Shown here: positions 10,240 to 19,643 of the stretch, piece by piece
How the letters are laid out: each line of letters starts with the position of its first letter
Numbering within the stretch: position 1 is the first letter of the stretch
Origin: Boletus sp. NGJ
Lineage: Eukaryota > Basidiomycota > Agaricomycetes > Boletales > Boletaceae
Direction of reading: 5' to 3'
Assembly: GCA_019096195.1 (NCBI GenBank)
Contig: JAGTXK010000060.1
Span: 62,001-126,000 of the forward strand
DNA length: 64,000 nt
Notes under the pieces: generated by a model
Told to the model about the DNA's origin: nothing
Databases searched by the model: none
The model's input: only the letters and a program-made list of their open reading frames with translations
Made by a program: the position numbers and the translations under genes

Positions 10240-11642
10240 ATGCTAGACGCCCGTCGGATCATGAAACTCTTTGGACTCGGAGGGCCAACAACACCTCAAT
10301 CTGCCTCTGGCAGACAAAAACAGAGGCCCGTGACACAGTACTATACTCCAAGGTGTGACGGGTTGTCTCCCGTATTTTCCAGCTGATGTATCATTCAGCA
10401 ACACCTACCCGAAACTGCCATCACCCAGTGCCTCTACCAGTGATAGCACAGAGTCGGACTATCCGCCTCTCACAGCTCCTGTTGCTCCCTTCGGGGCATC
10501 CATAGCTCCATTCCGAACATCAAAGACGGTGTCAATCCTGTTTTACGACAAGAACGACCCATTCTATGAATTCACCAACTTTTCGCCACATGAAGTTATA
10601 TACAAGGGGAAGAGGTATCCGACAAGCGAACACCTATTTCAAGCACTCAAGGTACGTGTTGTAAATTTCTCGATTGTAGGTGCTGACGCTGGGCCTTGCA
10701 CTCCGACCTCGATGGCTATTCGTTTAGTTCCTGGGTGACCATCCCGAGATCGCGGAGCGGGTTCGGAACTGTGGTGAAAGACCAATGTTGGCTTTTGATG
10801 AAGCTCATCGGTACCAGAAATGGGTGCGCTCGGATTGGAGGCAAGTAAACATCCAGAAGGTACCGACAATTCTCTTGAGTGCATGCTTTCTGAACAAACC
10901 GGGTTCCATCGTGCAAACTTAGATGGAAATTGCTCTTCGCCTCAAATTTACTCAACATCCCGACCTTAAAGCGTTACTTCTAGGAACAGGTGACGCTGAC
11001 CTCGTTGAGGTGAGAGGAGTCTCATCGTTTCGTCCCGCCTTGGATTCATCTACTTTAGGATTCGCCGCGTGACTATTTCTGGGGAACCGGCGCTGATCGC
11101 TCTGGCCGCAATGAACTTGGAAAAGCCCTCGTAAGGCTTCGGGAGGAGCTACGCCAAGAACGGGATAACCCATCCCATATTCCCACTGCCCAACGAGACA
11201 GTACTCGTTTATCAGTTCAAGATCTTACTTCCCTCGTGCCCACTCAACCGATCTCCATTATGGATGCGCAGCGTCTCTCTGTTGCGCCCATTCTACCGTC
11301 TGGGAGCGGATTCGCCAGCCCACAGATACATTTATCTCAGGGCGGTGGACTTTGTGAGGTATGATCGAGTAACCTGCCCAAAGCAACACGTAACCTGATC
11401 GATGGTCAATTCAGTTCTGTCAAGTAAGACCCAAGTTCCAAGGTCATCCTTACTGTGGACGAACATGCGCTGCGGAAGCGACCAAGATGTGCAGTGTGCG
11501 TACTTCAACCCACAAATCTTCATCCTACTGATATCTACGTATTTTACGTTCACTTTCGTAGGTTTGTCGCTCAAAACCCCGCTTCGGGAAGCATCCCTAC
11601 TGTTCAAGAACCTGCGCAGGCAGGGCGGGCGGAACAGTTTGA
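10240..11642 (+). CDS. NADAR-domain protein with two C-terminal Cys-rich fingers
   Basis: Exons 10240-10352, 10399-10651, 10728-10859, 10923-11009, 11059-11358, 11415-11495 and 11562-11642 give 348 residues. Residues about 1-90 are Ser/Pro-rich. The NADAR (YbiA/DUF1768) domain follows, with FYDKNDPFYEFTNFSPHEV, KRYPTSEHLFQALKFLGDHP, ERPMLAFDEAHRYQKWV and SPRDYFWGTGADRSGRNELG, so all usual motifs are present. The tail carries two fingers, CEFCQVRPKF..YCGRTCA and CSVCRSKPRF..YCSRTCA, of the same type as in the PARP gene at 5741-7335. NADAR proteins act on N-glycosidic bonds, and bacterial members remove ADP-ribose from guanine. Here the neighbouring PARP genes suggest a role in ADP-ribose turnover, which is inference. 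Divergent from the second PARP gene. Confidence 0.9.
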
Positions 11643-12115
11643 TCTCTCGAGGCTGTTGTCCATACTGCGGATCACGATGCTGATTTAGCAGAGCTTGATA
11701 TGTAGATATAGTTTTGTTAATTATGACTCATATCTTAGTACCGTTATCAGGCAAGTGAGTGTTTGGCCAGGCCACGTTAAAATATCAACGGAACTGCTGT
11801 AAAATCAAAATAGGGTGATATTACAACTAGTTCACAACTAATTAACGTGTTAAAAAAAATAAAACAGGTAAGTAAGATAATCATACAACAATTATGTTAT
11901 CGAGCGGTATATGCTGAGTGCGAGTGAAGGTGAAGATGTACAATGTGGTGAAGTGACACATGAGTTATGAAAAACTTGCAGAGATGTGAGAAACGATATG
12001 GGGATGTAAGTGTACACAGTGCCAGCTATGACAGAATCAACGGAGAATCCCGCTACGATTCACTCATCGGTGAAATCGACAGGATACCCAATAGATAGAA
12101 TACGTCTAATACCAT
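11643..12115. other. AT-rich 3' flank, nothing seen
   Basis: Region between the convergent 3' ends of the NADAR gene and the C2H2-like gene. AT-rich with no coding or structural signal recognised. Confidence 0.6.
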
Positions 12116-13562
12116 CTAGTGACATATCATCAGCCATGTGTAACTCAACTGGATCGGAATATACCCACTTCGGATAGGGCTCATAGCCCGGGTTGGACTG
12201 AGCGCTCTCATGGGGCTCCGCGACCTCGTGAGCATTTCAGAAACCGGATGTGGGTTCTCGTCTGGAATAAAGACGTGATCTTCATTCTCGCCATCCATGG
12301 CGGGATTAAGCGCAGGTGGCATAGGCGAGTTTGTGTGCGGGGTAAGCACAAAACGGTCCTGCATGACTGGAGAAGTAGGCGGAGAAAATAACATAGCGAT
12401 GCTGGGGCTAAAACGAGCGCCCACAGAGATAACCTTGCTCTCCTTCCTCATTCTTCGGCCACGGGAGGACATCGAGGTGTGCGTGGAAGGTGTCTCGTTA
12501 TGCATGGGAAGAGGAGCAGCTGACTTGCTTTGACTAGGATCAGAGACAAGGGCCTTAGCGACGGCTGTGAGATTAGGAACATGTTGAACTTGGGTACTCT
12601 CCTGTGGGGAAAAAATTGAAGGAAGGAGACCGCCAGCGGAAAGCTTTCTCGAGGGGGAATAGGTCGTCGAACGGCTCTGCTGCGTCCCGAGAGAGTATTT
12701 TGAACGAGAGTGACATCTCTTCGACGTTTTTGAATTGAACGAATTACACTCAATCGGGGGAGGTTTGCGCGCAGCGGAAGGAGAAGTATCGTTGCACTTG
12801 GCAGCCGTGTCCGCAATATTATGTATATGGAGATGGTATTTGAGGGCGTCGACGCCCGGCAGAATATCTGCACATCCCCGACGGCGACATTGGATCTTAT
12901 TTGTAGGCTTTAAACCGGCATCATCCATCATTACAAACGCCTGATTTTGCTATAGTTGTTACGTCAGTATACTGTGCCCAATAACTTACATGGGCATGAG
13001 GGCAACGCACAGCCTGGATGAGCGCTCGTTGATCGGTGCGACACATGTGGACTTTGGGTCTTGGTCTCCACATCATGTCCATAGTGGACTGGGCATCCGC
13101 CGACGTAGCAAGTGTGTACATCGATCGCTGGTCGTCAGGGATTTGAGGAAGTCCCTTCTCCTTAATTTCCGTCGTGGCAGATTCGGGCGCGTGGTCGCTA
13201 CCATGAACTGCACGATACCAAGCAATAATCTCTTGTGCTGTGCTGAGGGTGGAACTTTCGTCCGCGCTTTCTACTGATGTAACTTGAGTGGTGGAGATAT
13301 CCTTGTCGAACGCGGAGACGAATTCCCATCGTGAAGGATCATCGAAATCGCTGTTGTGTTCTTCGTGTGCGGCATCACTGCAGTCGATGGAGACGGCTTC
13401 TGGGACTTCCAGGGGGAATATGCCAGCAAAACGGCGAGTGTCGGGTTTCGAATGATGACCAGGGAGTAGAACAGTGTGGTTTTCGATAGCGATGGGGAGG
13501 TTGCGAGATATGACATCGGGATGCTTAGATTGCATACTGGGTGAGGAGATGTCGGACAGCAC
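12116..13562 (-). CDS. C2H2-like protein of unknown function
   Basis: Two exons, 13562-12990 and 12940-12116, give 465 residues. The intron joins CPHAH to AFVMMDDAGLKP in frame. The only recognisable element is a C2H2-like unit around residues 205-225, CRRRGCADILPGVDALKYHL followed by HIHN (C-x4-C-x12-H-x3-H). The rest is low-complexity, Ser/Pro-rich and probably disordered, with a repetitive SPMRALSPTRAMSPIRS stretch near the end that resembles kinase target sites. A single finger makes DNA binding doubtful, so protein or RNA binding is equally possible. It is divergent from COQ4 with about 400 bases between. Confidence 0.65.
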
Positions 13563-13964
13563 CCAGTATCAGTGGTCGCGATGACACGTCAGATAGTGGG
13601 ACCGGGTTTATATGGGTGAGACAACAACTGACGCTTTGACATTGTGGAATGAACGTCCACACTTGGTCGTCGAAGTTCCACGCTTAGACTCAACGAATCC
13701 TCGTGGCTCAGAGGCAATGCAAGGTAGCCATCCTGATTCAGCATGCGCCCAATATAATGCGCGCGCTTAATGCATAGTGATGCCCGTCCTTGACAAATCG
13801 GACTTGGCCGCGCGTGGTTTGAGACCGTCGGGGGTCGTCGTCGTCGTGGTCACAAACCAACAAAAGGATACGCCACACCCTAGGTAGGGTTAGGGTCTTA
13901 TCTGGCGCAAGCACAACCTAGGCCACGACCGTTAGTGCGAGGGTCCACATTCGTCTCTCTGGCA

Positions 13965-14833
13965 ATGTTGTCCACAATCATCGCACCCTCATACCGGCGT
14001 CCCGCACATTCCGGACCAGCTCATTGTTGCATCATTTCCCCGCTTACCCAGGTCACATTCCCCTCAACGCCTTTGAGAATGCTTTCCTCACCGTAGGCTC
14101 CGCCCTCACGGCATTTATGGACCCATGACGCGGCGGAAAGCCTCCCCCCAAGAATATTTCGCCATTGTTAACACGCTCTAGACATGGTGGCCGCACTGGG
14201 CGAAACTACCGCAGGGTCTACGTTGCCAAGGTTGCGTGACGCGATGCTTGACTCTCCAGAAGGACGTAGGATTCTCAAAAACCGCCCGCGCATTAACTCA
14301 AAGACCCTGGACTTACAAAGGTTAAAGGCACTTCCGAACGGGACGTTTGGAAGAGAATACACAAGATGGCTTGAAATATGCAACGTCACCCCTGATTCTC
14401 GAGAGCCGGTTCGCCCTCTCTTTTCCCTTGGTTGTCGTTACTGGGGACCTTCTCATATCACCAACAGGTTCGATATATTGGCGACCCAGAACTTGCCTAC
14501 GTCATGCAGCGCTATCGCGAAACTCACGATTTCTACCACGCTCTGTTTGCTCTCCGTGTCTCTGCTCTACCAGAACTCGCCCTCAAAGCATTTGAGTTTG
14601 CCAATCTAAGGTTGCCCATGACTGCCCTAGCACTTGGAGCCTCTGTCAGGATGGAGGCACATCGTGATAGCCTCTGGCACGAATTTGTACCATGGGGAAT
14701 CAGGTGTGGTGGAAGTGCCAGATGTCTTCTGACAGTCTACTGGGAAGAGAGATGGGACCAAGAAATTCAGGAGATAAAGAAAGAGCTCGGTCTGTGGGAT
14801 CCACCAGGCGGGTTGAGTATTCATTCTCCATGA
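13965..14833 (+). CDS. COQ4: Ubiquinone biosynthesis protein COQ4, 5' end disturbed
   Basis: COQ4 acts on the matrix side of the inner mitochondrial membrane as a scaffold and C1-decarboxylation factor of coenzyme Q synthesis. Clear blocks are FPAYPGHIPLNAFENAFLTV (from about 14045), MVAALGETTAG, LPRLRDAMLDSPEGRRIL, then after an intron (about 14411-14467) RYIGDPELAYVMQRYRETHD and the metal site HDFYH-x11-E, and the end LTVYWEERWDQEI. The 5' part does not join cleanly. The ATG at 13965 is in a different frame from the presequence-like RTLIPASRTFRTSS. The conserved ..ALTAFMDP frame meets a TGA, and no GT donor lies near the expected DPRR-GDMVAAL junction. The rest is open. It is either a decaying allele or has sequence errors. 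Confidence 0.82.
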
Positions 14834-14835
14834 AC

Positions 14836-17266
14836 GTTGGCAGCTTATTCCCTCTTGTCATGGCATCCATTTTATGGAATGGTGTACCTTTGACATCAGA
14901 GGAAAGTAAACTGATATACTGATGTGAATCTACTACTAGTCAATACAATAACATGTTCTACAAAAGCCAAATAACTGTGATGTGAACTATGTGGACTTAA
15001 TCCCTTCAAGCTGAAGTACTACAGTATGTAGCAACTGCAGATATAGATTACATTGATTACCTTCCACATTATCCACAAGCACAAAAGCTACAGTAATGCC
15101 TGTTTGTATCCACCACCCTTTACCCCCTATATAATAAATGCAATAAGTTCAGGGCACATATATGTATTTGTATTTGGTTGTCAGCTCATTTCCATGCTGT
15201 CAGTTTCCATTCTATTATCCCTTTTCTGTATTACAAAGGCAGCATGACATCATGCACACATTGTACACATTTTCTCTTGTATAGATATGTATGTACATAG
15301 TTACCACTTGCACCAGCTGTATACAATAACAAATGTTGCTCAAGTAAGTTCTTCACAATAGAGTCTAGATATATTTGACCTGAAATGATTTGTGAATATA
15401 GACCTTCCTCTTTGCCATACTGTACCATTAAAAGCTCAGTGTTACTGTATATCTAAGTACTCTTTAAGATTAAACTCCAGCTCCATCATATAGCTGTTGG
15501 TCAAAGCTAATTTTATGCAAGCACCTCTAAATCTCATTTTCACAAGCACCAGACCATCTATGCATGACATTCTAAATACAATTAATCTATTTTCTCAGTT
15601 TCAATTCTAATTACAAGTTATGCATGGTATTCACACAATAGATATTGTAAACACTTCTAATACATTTCAGTGTGAACTGCAGGAAGAAATATGATATATC
15701 TTCTGATAATCATTAATCCACTTCAGAAGAAAGACTTTCATCCTAGAAAACATAAAATTTTCCTGTATTTTAAAAGTACACCATTTTAAGCACATACCTT
15801 CCCAGAACCCTCAGGAATAGCAAAAACAATGCTTGTTATTGCCATTCCCAAGCATTCATTATCTTTCTCTACTGACATATGACAAAAGTATGATTCTCTA
15901 GCAATTAAGCTTGATATAACAAATGTTAGACTCTTGAAAAAATGGTAGTATGGGACTAACTTGGTCATGAAGCATGTTGCATAAACTAGAAAAGATGTAT
16001 GATTGATAAAAGAGAAGTCTAATGAAAAATAGTGCACTCACTGCCACCCATAGGAAAACTCATGAACAAATGTCCTGAATCAAGCTGAGCTACTGTCCAC
16101 TTGAGTTTTTTTTTTGTCAATCAATCTTGCAGGACTCAAAGCAAATGCTTACAAGGGTAAGTGTAATCCCAGCAGCTAGACTGGTATCAACATCTATAAT
16201 CAGCAGTATAGTTACCTCAGAATTGATGCTACACACCCAGTTATCAGCCCAGTCTTAATGCAAAATTCTGTGAGCCTTTTAACTAACAAGCTCAAACTAT
16301 CCATCAATAAATCAGCTTTATTCCAGATCATGACTTAATCTGGTACAACCAACCTCTTAGATACAAAGGGACTGCCTTTGTTCAAAACATGACACATTGA
16401 TCCAGCAATTGAGATATCTGCTAAAATAGAGAGTCCCAACCATATAGGCAGTGGCCACTATTGTATTCAATAAGTATAGCAACCTGCTAGTAAAGGTGGA
16501 ACTTACAGTTATGATCAAAGCTGGGGATCTTAAACTGGGAATCAGGCTAATAATGATACTTAAGAATTAGTCCAATTTATTCATTTTGCAATGAACCACT
16601 TACAAATATAGCACTGAGACAAATGCAAAGGCTATTTGTAAAATCAATACAACTTCTTATCCATAGTATATGTTTCTTACATCCTTCAAGGATTAGAATG
16701 ATGCACTGAAATAGGTTAGCATCATTTACTAAATATAAATAATCACTGATTTAAACATACAAGCACCATTGAGATTCTTGCATGAACTGGATTAGTTTCC
16801 ACTAGAGACATTATTTATCACCATATATCTGGAATGAACAAGTTCTGCTACTCACAAAGATAGATGCGAGTAATAAAAAATGCATGAACAAGACATCCCA
16901 TCATTGCCTGAATTTTACAGGTTAGCTTATTGCAATAGATTATGAAGCCCCTATATTACACTTGTCCCAGTATATGCTGCCCATTCCCTGTCAACAATAT
17001 CCAAGGATTACTGTTTTGTTTTCATTCAAGAACTGTTCACATACCATAAAGATTCCTTGACCATCTCCTCGGCAAGTGTAGGATCACTACTATGGGCAAG
17101 AGAAGACATGTGGCAGACCAGTACACTTATATCTTAAATTCTAGAGGGATCAACATCTAAGTATCAGCTCACTTACACTGTGGAAGCTTGCATCATCCTA
17201 TTTTCATCAGTTCATGTCATCAGTTGATCCTTGGGCCACTGACATATGAAAACTGACCAGATGATG
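14836..17266. other. CpG-depleted AT-rich tract
   Basis: Only two CpG dinucleotides remain in about 2.4 kb (near 16867 and 17069), while flanking genes have ordinary CpG counts. TpG and CpA are plentiful, the pattern left by long-term cytosine methylation and deamination. The tract covers most of the DUF6534 gene and its 3' flank. Confidence 0.9.
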
Positions 17267-17640
17267 ACGACCTACAATCATAGCATGTCAACACCAATGC
17301 TCCCTATACGTCTTGACATTACTCACAACGCCCTTGATCCAAAGAGGATCACGACTATGAATGGGCGTCTTCCAAATGTACAGCCCAACTTGGCCAGTCA
17401 GTATCAAGAAGACGCTGGGGTATGATTAAATCAGGATAGCAGAGACGAAAGGGGGCATGAGAATCACATAATCGTCAGCGATAGACCCGCAGACACTGTA
17501 GGGAGACGATTCTTCAAGTTCCCGGTGAAGTTCAACGATGGGAACCAAGACATTGTTGAGTCGGCAACGGGAGGATTTCACAGTGTAAAGAAAGGATGCG
17601 ATGTATTTTATATATGCGTAGTTGCGGCCGCCGCTCCGAG
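15786..17640 (-). CDS. DUF6534-type multi-helix membrane protein
   Basis: Many small exons on the minus strand match the Agaricomycete DUF6534 family (seven-helix-like, function unknown). Pieces in order are VFLILTGQVGLYIW..SRDPLWIKGV (about 17400-17320), VVIIWSDDASFH, AMMGCLVHAFFITRIYL (16920-16870), VVLILQIAFAFVSVLYL, then ADISIAGSMCHVLNKGSPFV (about 16425-16360) joined to LSLLVKRLTEFCIKTGLITG, the family's A-D-I-x-I-A-x-S..T-G-L-(I/L)-T signature. Last exons are 16084-16042, 15985-15961 and 15909-15786 (MGGIYATCFMTN, LIARESYFCHMS). These three join in frame with good GT donors. The 5' exon is not resolved. Frames are intact despite the CpG loss, so it may still be expressed. Confidence 0.68.
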
Positions 17641-17942
17641 GCGATACGTTCCATTATAACTTACCATGGCTGTGGGTGACGTTTCGGTGTGCAGCGTGCA
17701 GCGCTCAGTGAGTCAGATGGAAAGGTCAACCGGCGGTCATGTGCGCTGAGCGATTCGGTCAGAGGGTGCAATGTGGTTCACTGCGAATATCCGTGGCTGT
17801 GACACAGGCTGGACCTCACCTACTAACCCACCATACAGGACCTCCACGACCCGGCTGATCGCGGCGCTACTATCAACTCCCCACCATTTCCAAAGCAGAT
17901 TGAAGTGCTCAAGGAAGACAGCAGTTCTTGGTAACACCCAGA

Positions 17943-19378
17943 ATGCCTCCAAAGAAACAAAATGCGCCATCCTCTTCCAAGGTGAAGGAGGACAAGGTGA
18001 TCTGATCACTCGTAGTTCGTATCTTGGACTAACTAATCAAGGTTCCTTGCGAAGACCTTTGGCTTAAAGAATGTACGCGCAAGCTCGTTTCCGCGGATCG
18101 AACGAGATTGACAACGATGGTTTCGTAGAAAAACAAGTCACACAAGGTCCAGAAACAGGTGCAACAGATCCAGGCACAGGCTGCCATGGCAGGGAAATCT
18201 AGGGAAGCACTCGCAAAGGAGAAGGAAAAAGAGTTACGAGCTAAGGCTCAGTTGGAGGAGGAGAAGCGCAAAAAGGAGGAAGCTGCCATGTTCAAGCCCG
18301 TGCAGGCGCAGAAAGTACCTTTCGGTGTTGATCCAAAGACCGTTCTCTGCGCGTTCTACAAAGCTGGGAACTGTGACAAGGGTGGCAAGTGCAAGTTTAG
18401 CCATGATCTAGATGTTGGCCGGAAAGTGGAGAAAAAGAACCTCTACACAGACAGCCGGGAGGAGCAGATAAAGGGTTCGTAGAGATATGTCTTTTCCCGC
18501 AATAGATATTAACGTGCGTCGAAACAAATATCACAGATACGATGGAGAACTGGGATGAGGCGAAACTGCGAAGTGTGGTGTTGTCCAAGCATGGCAATCC
18601 GCGAACCACAACAGACGTGCGTAATAATGGCCTTCAGTATGCCTTACTCATACACATGTGTAGATTGTCTGCAAACACTTTATCGAGGCTATTGAAACAA
18701 AGAAGTACGCGATCTTTCTCGGCACTCACTGCACCCTGAGTTCATTTTATAGGTTTGGATGGTTCTGGGAATGTCCGAACGGTGGGGAGAAGTGCCAGTA
18801 CCGGCATGCTTTACCTCCCGGCTTCGTCTTGAAGTCTGAGAGAAAGGCTGCGGAGGAGGCTGCAAAAGCTAACGTCATATCACTCGAGGAGTTCCTGGAG
18901 ACAGAGGTAGACTTCTATGCTGCAGGAAGATCCAAAGTCCTCATTCTCTTTTAGCGGCACAAACTAGGTTCCAATCTCACTCCGGTTACTCTAGAAACTT
19001 TTGCTATCTGGAAGAAGACACGGATGGACAAGAAGGATGCAGAGGCAGAGGCATTGCGCAAAGCAAAGGAAGCGCAACATGCAGCCGGCAAGATAACCGG
19101 AATGAGTGGTAGAGACTTGGTAAGTTCTGGTTCGGGTTCTGATGGCTTCGTTGACCTGGGATCAGTTCCAATACAACCCAGAGTGGTTCGCAGATGAAGA
19201 CGAGGGAGATGGGTCAGACGACTTCGATCTCGCTAAATACAGACGCGATGAAGAGGATGTATACGCGGAGCTTCGACAGACGGAGCAAGGTATCAGTAAT
19301 CTGCATCTGTATGAAGACGATTCAGACGATGCGAACGAGTATAGCAAGGAAGGCGGGTCTACGGGTGATGAGTACTAA
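17943..19378 (+). CDS. TMA46: CCCH zinc-finger translation factor TMA46 (ZC3H15/DFRP1 family)
   Basis: Cytosolic partner of the RBG/DRG GTPase, associated with translating ribosomes. Exons 17943-17996, 18055-18072, 18129-18474, 18537-18616, 18664-18704, 18753-18906, 18955-19119 and 19166-19378 give 356 residues. It starts [18 protein letters not shown], followed by [20 protein letters not shown], the conserved opening, then a charged coiled-coil stretch. The first CCCH finger is [19 protein letters not shown] and the second runs from [12 protein letters not shown] to [13 protein letters not shown]. The DFRP region follows with [10 protein letters not shown] and [13 protein letters not shown], then [15 protein letters not shown] and an acidic C-terminus. 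All family blocks are present in the right order. Start chosen by conservation of MPPKK. Confidence 0.95.
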
Positions 19379-19643
19379 GTAGCCCGCCCTTTTAAACACT
19401 TTATTTTCGTGCAAGCATATCCTACACTTGTTGTTCAATGCATTCACTCGTAAATTCATATGCCCGATTTCGAGGACTTTAGTCGCCAGCAGTTTCGTAA
19501 TGTTTCCGTGTGACCACTGTTCGACTCGAGGTTCGTCTGGCCGTGACTTGCGCGTGTCGTACTACATCTCGGTTGACCGCTGCCTCATAAATTTGTCTTT
19601 CTCCGTCTCTTTCTAGTACGTTGTTTTGTTTGCACTCTAAGCC

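Noticed and set aside
13880-13900. Telomere-like tagggttaggg
   Set aside because: Only two units, in a promoter region with genes on both sides; too short to be an interstitial telomere.
15786-17266. CpG-free tract read as a transposon relic
   Set aside because: First suspected from composition, but the exons spell DUF6534 motifs in order and no terminal repeats or transposase blocks were found.
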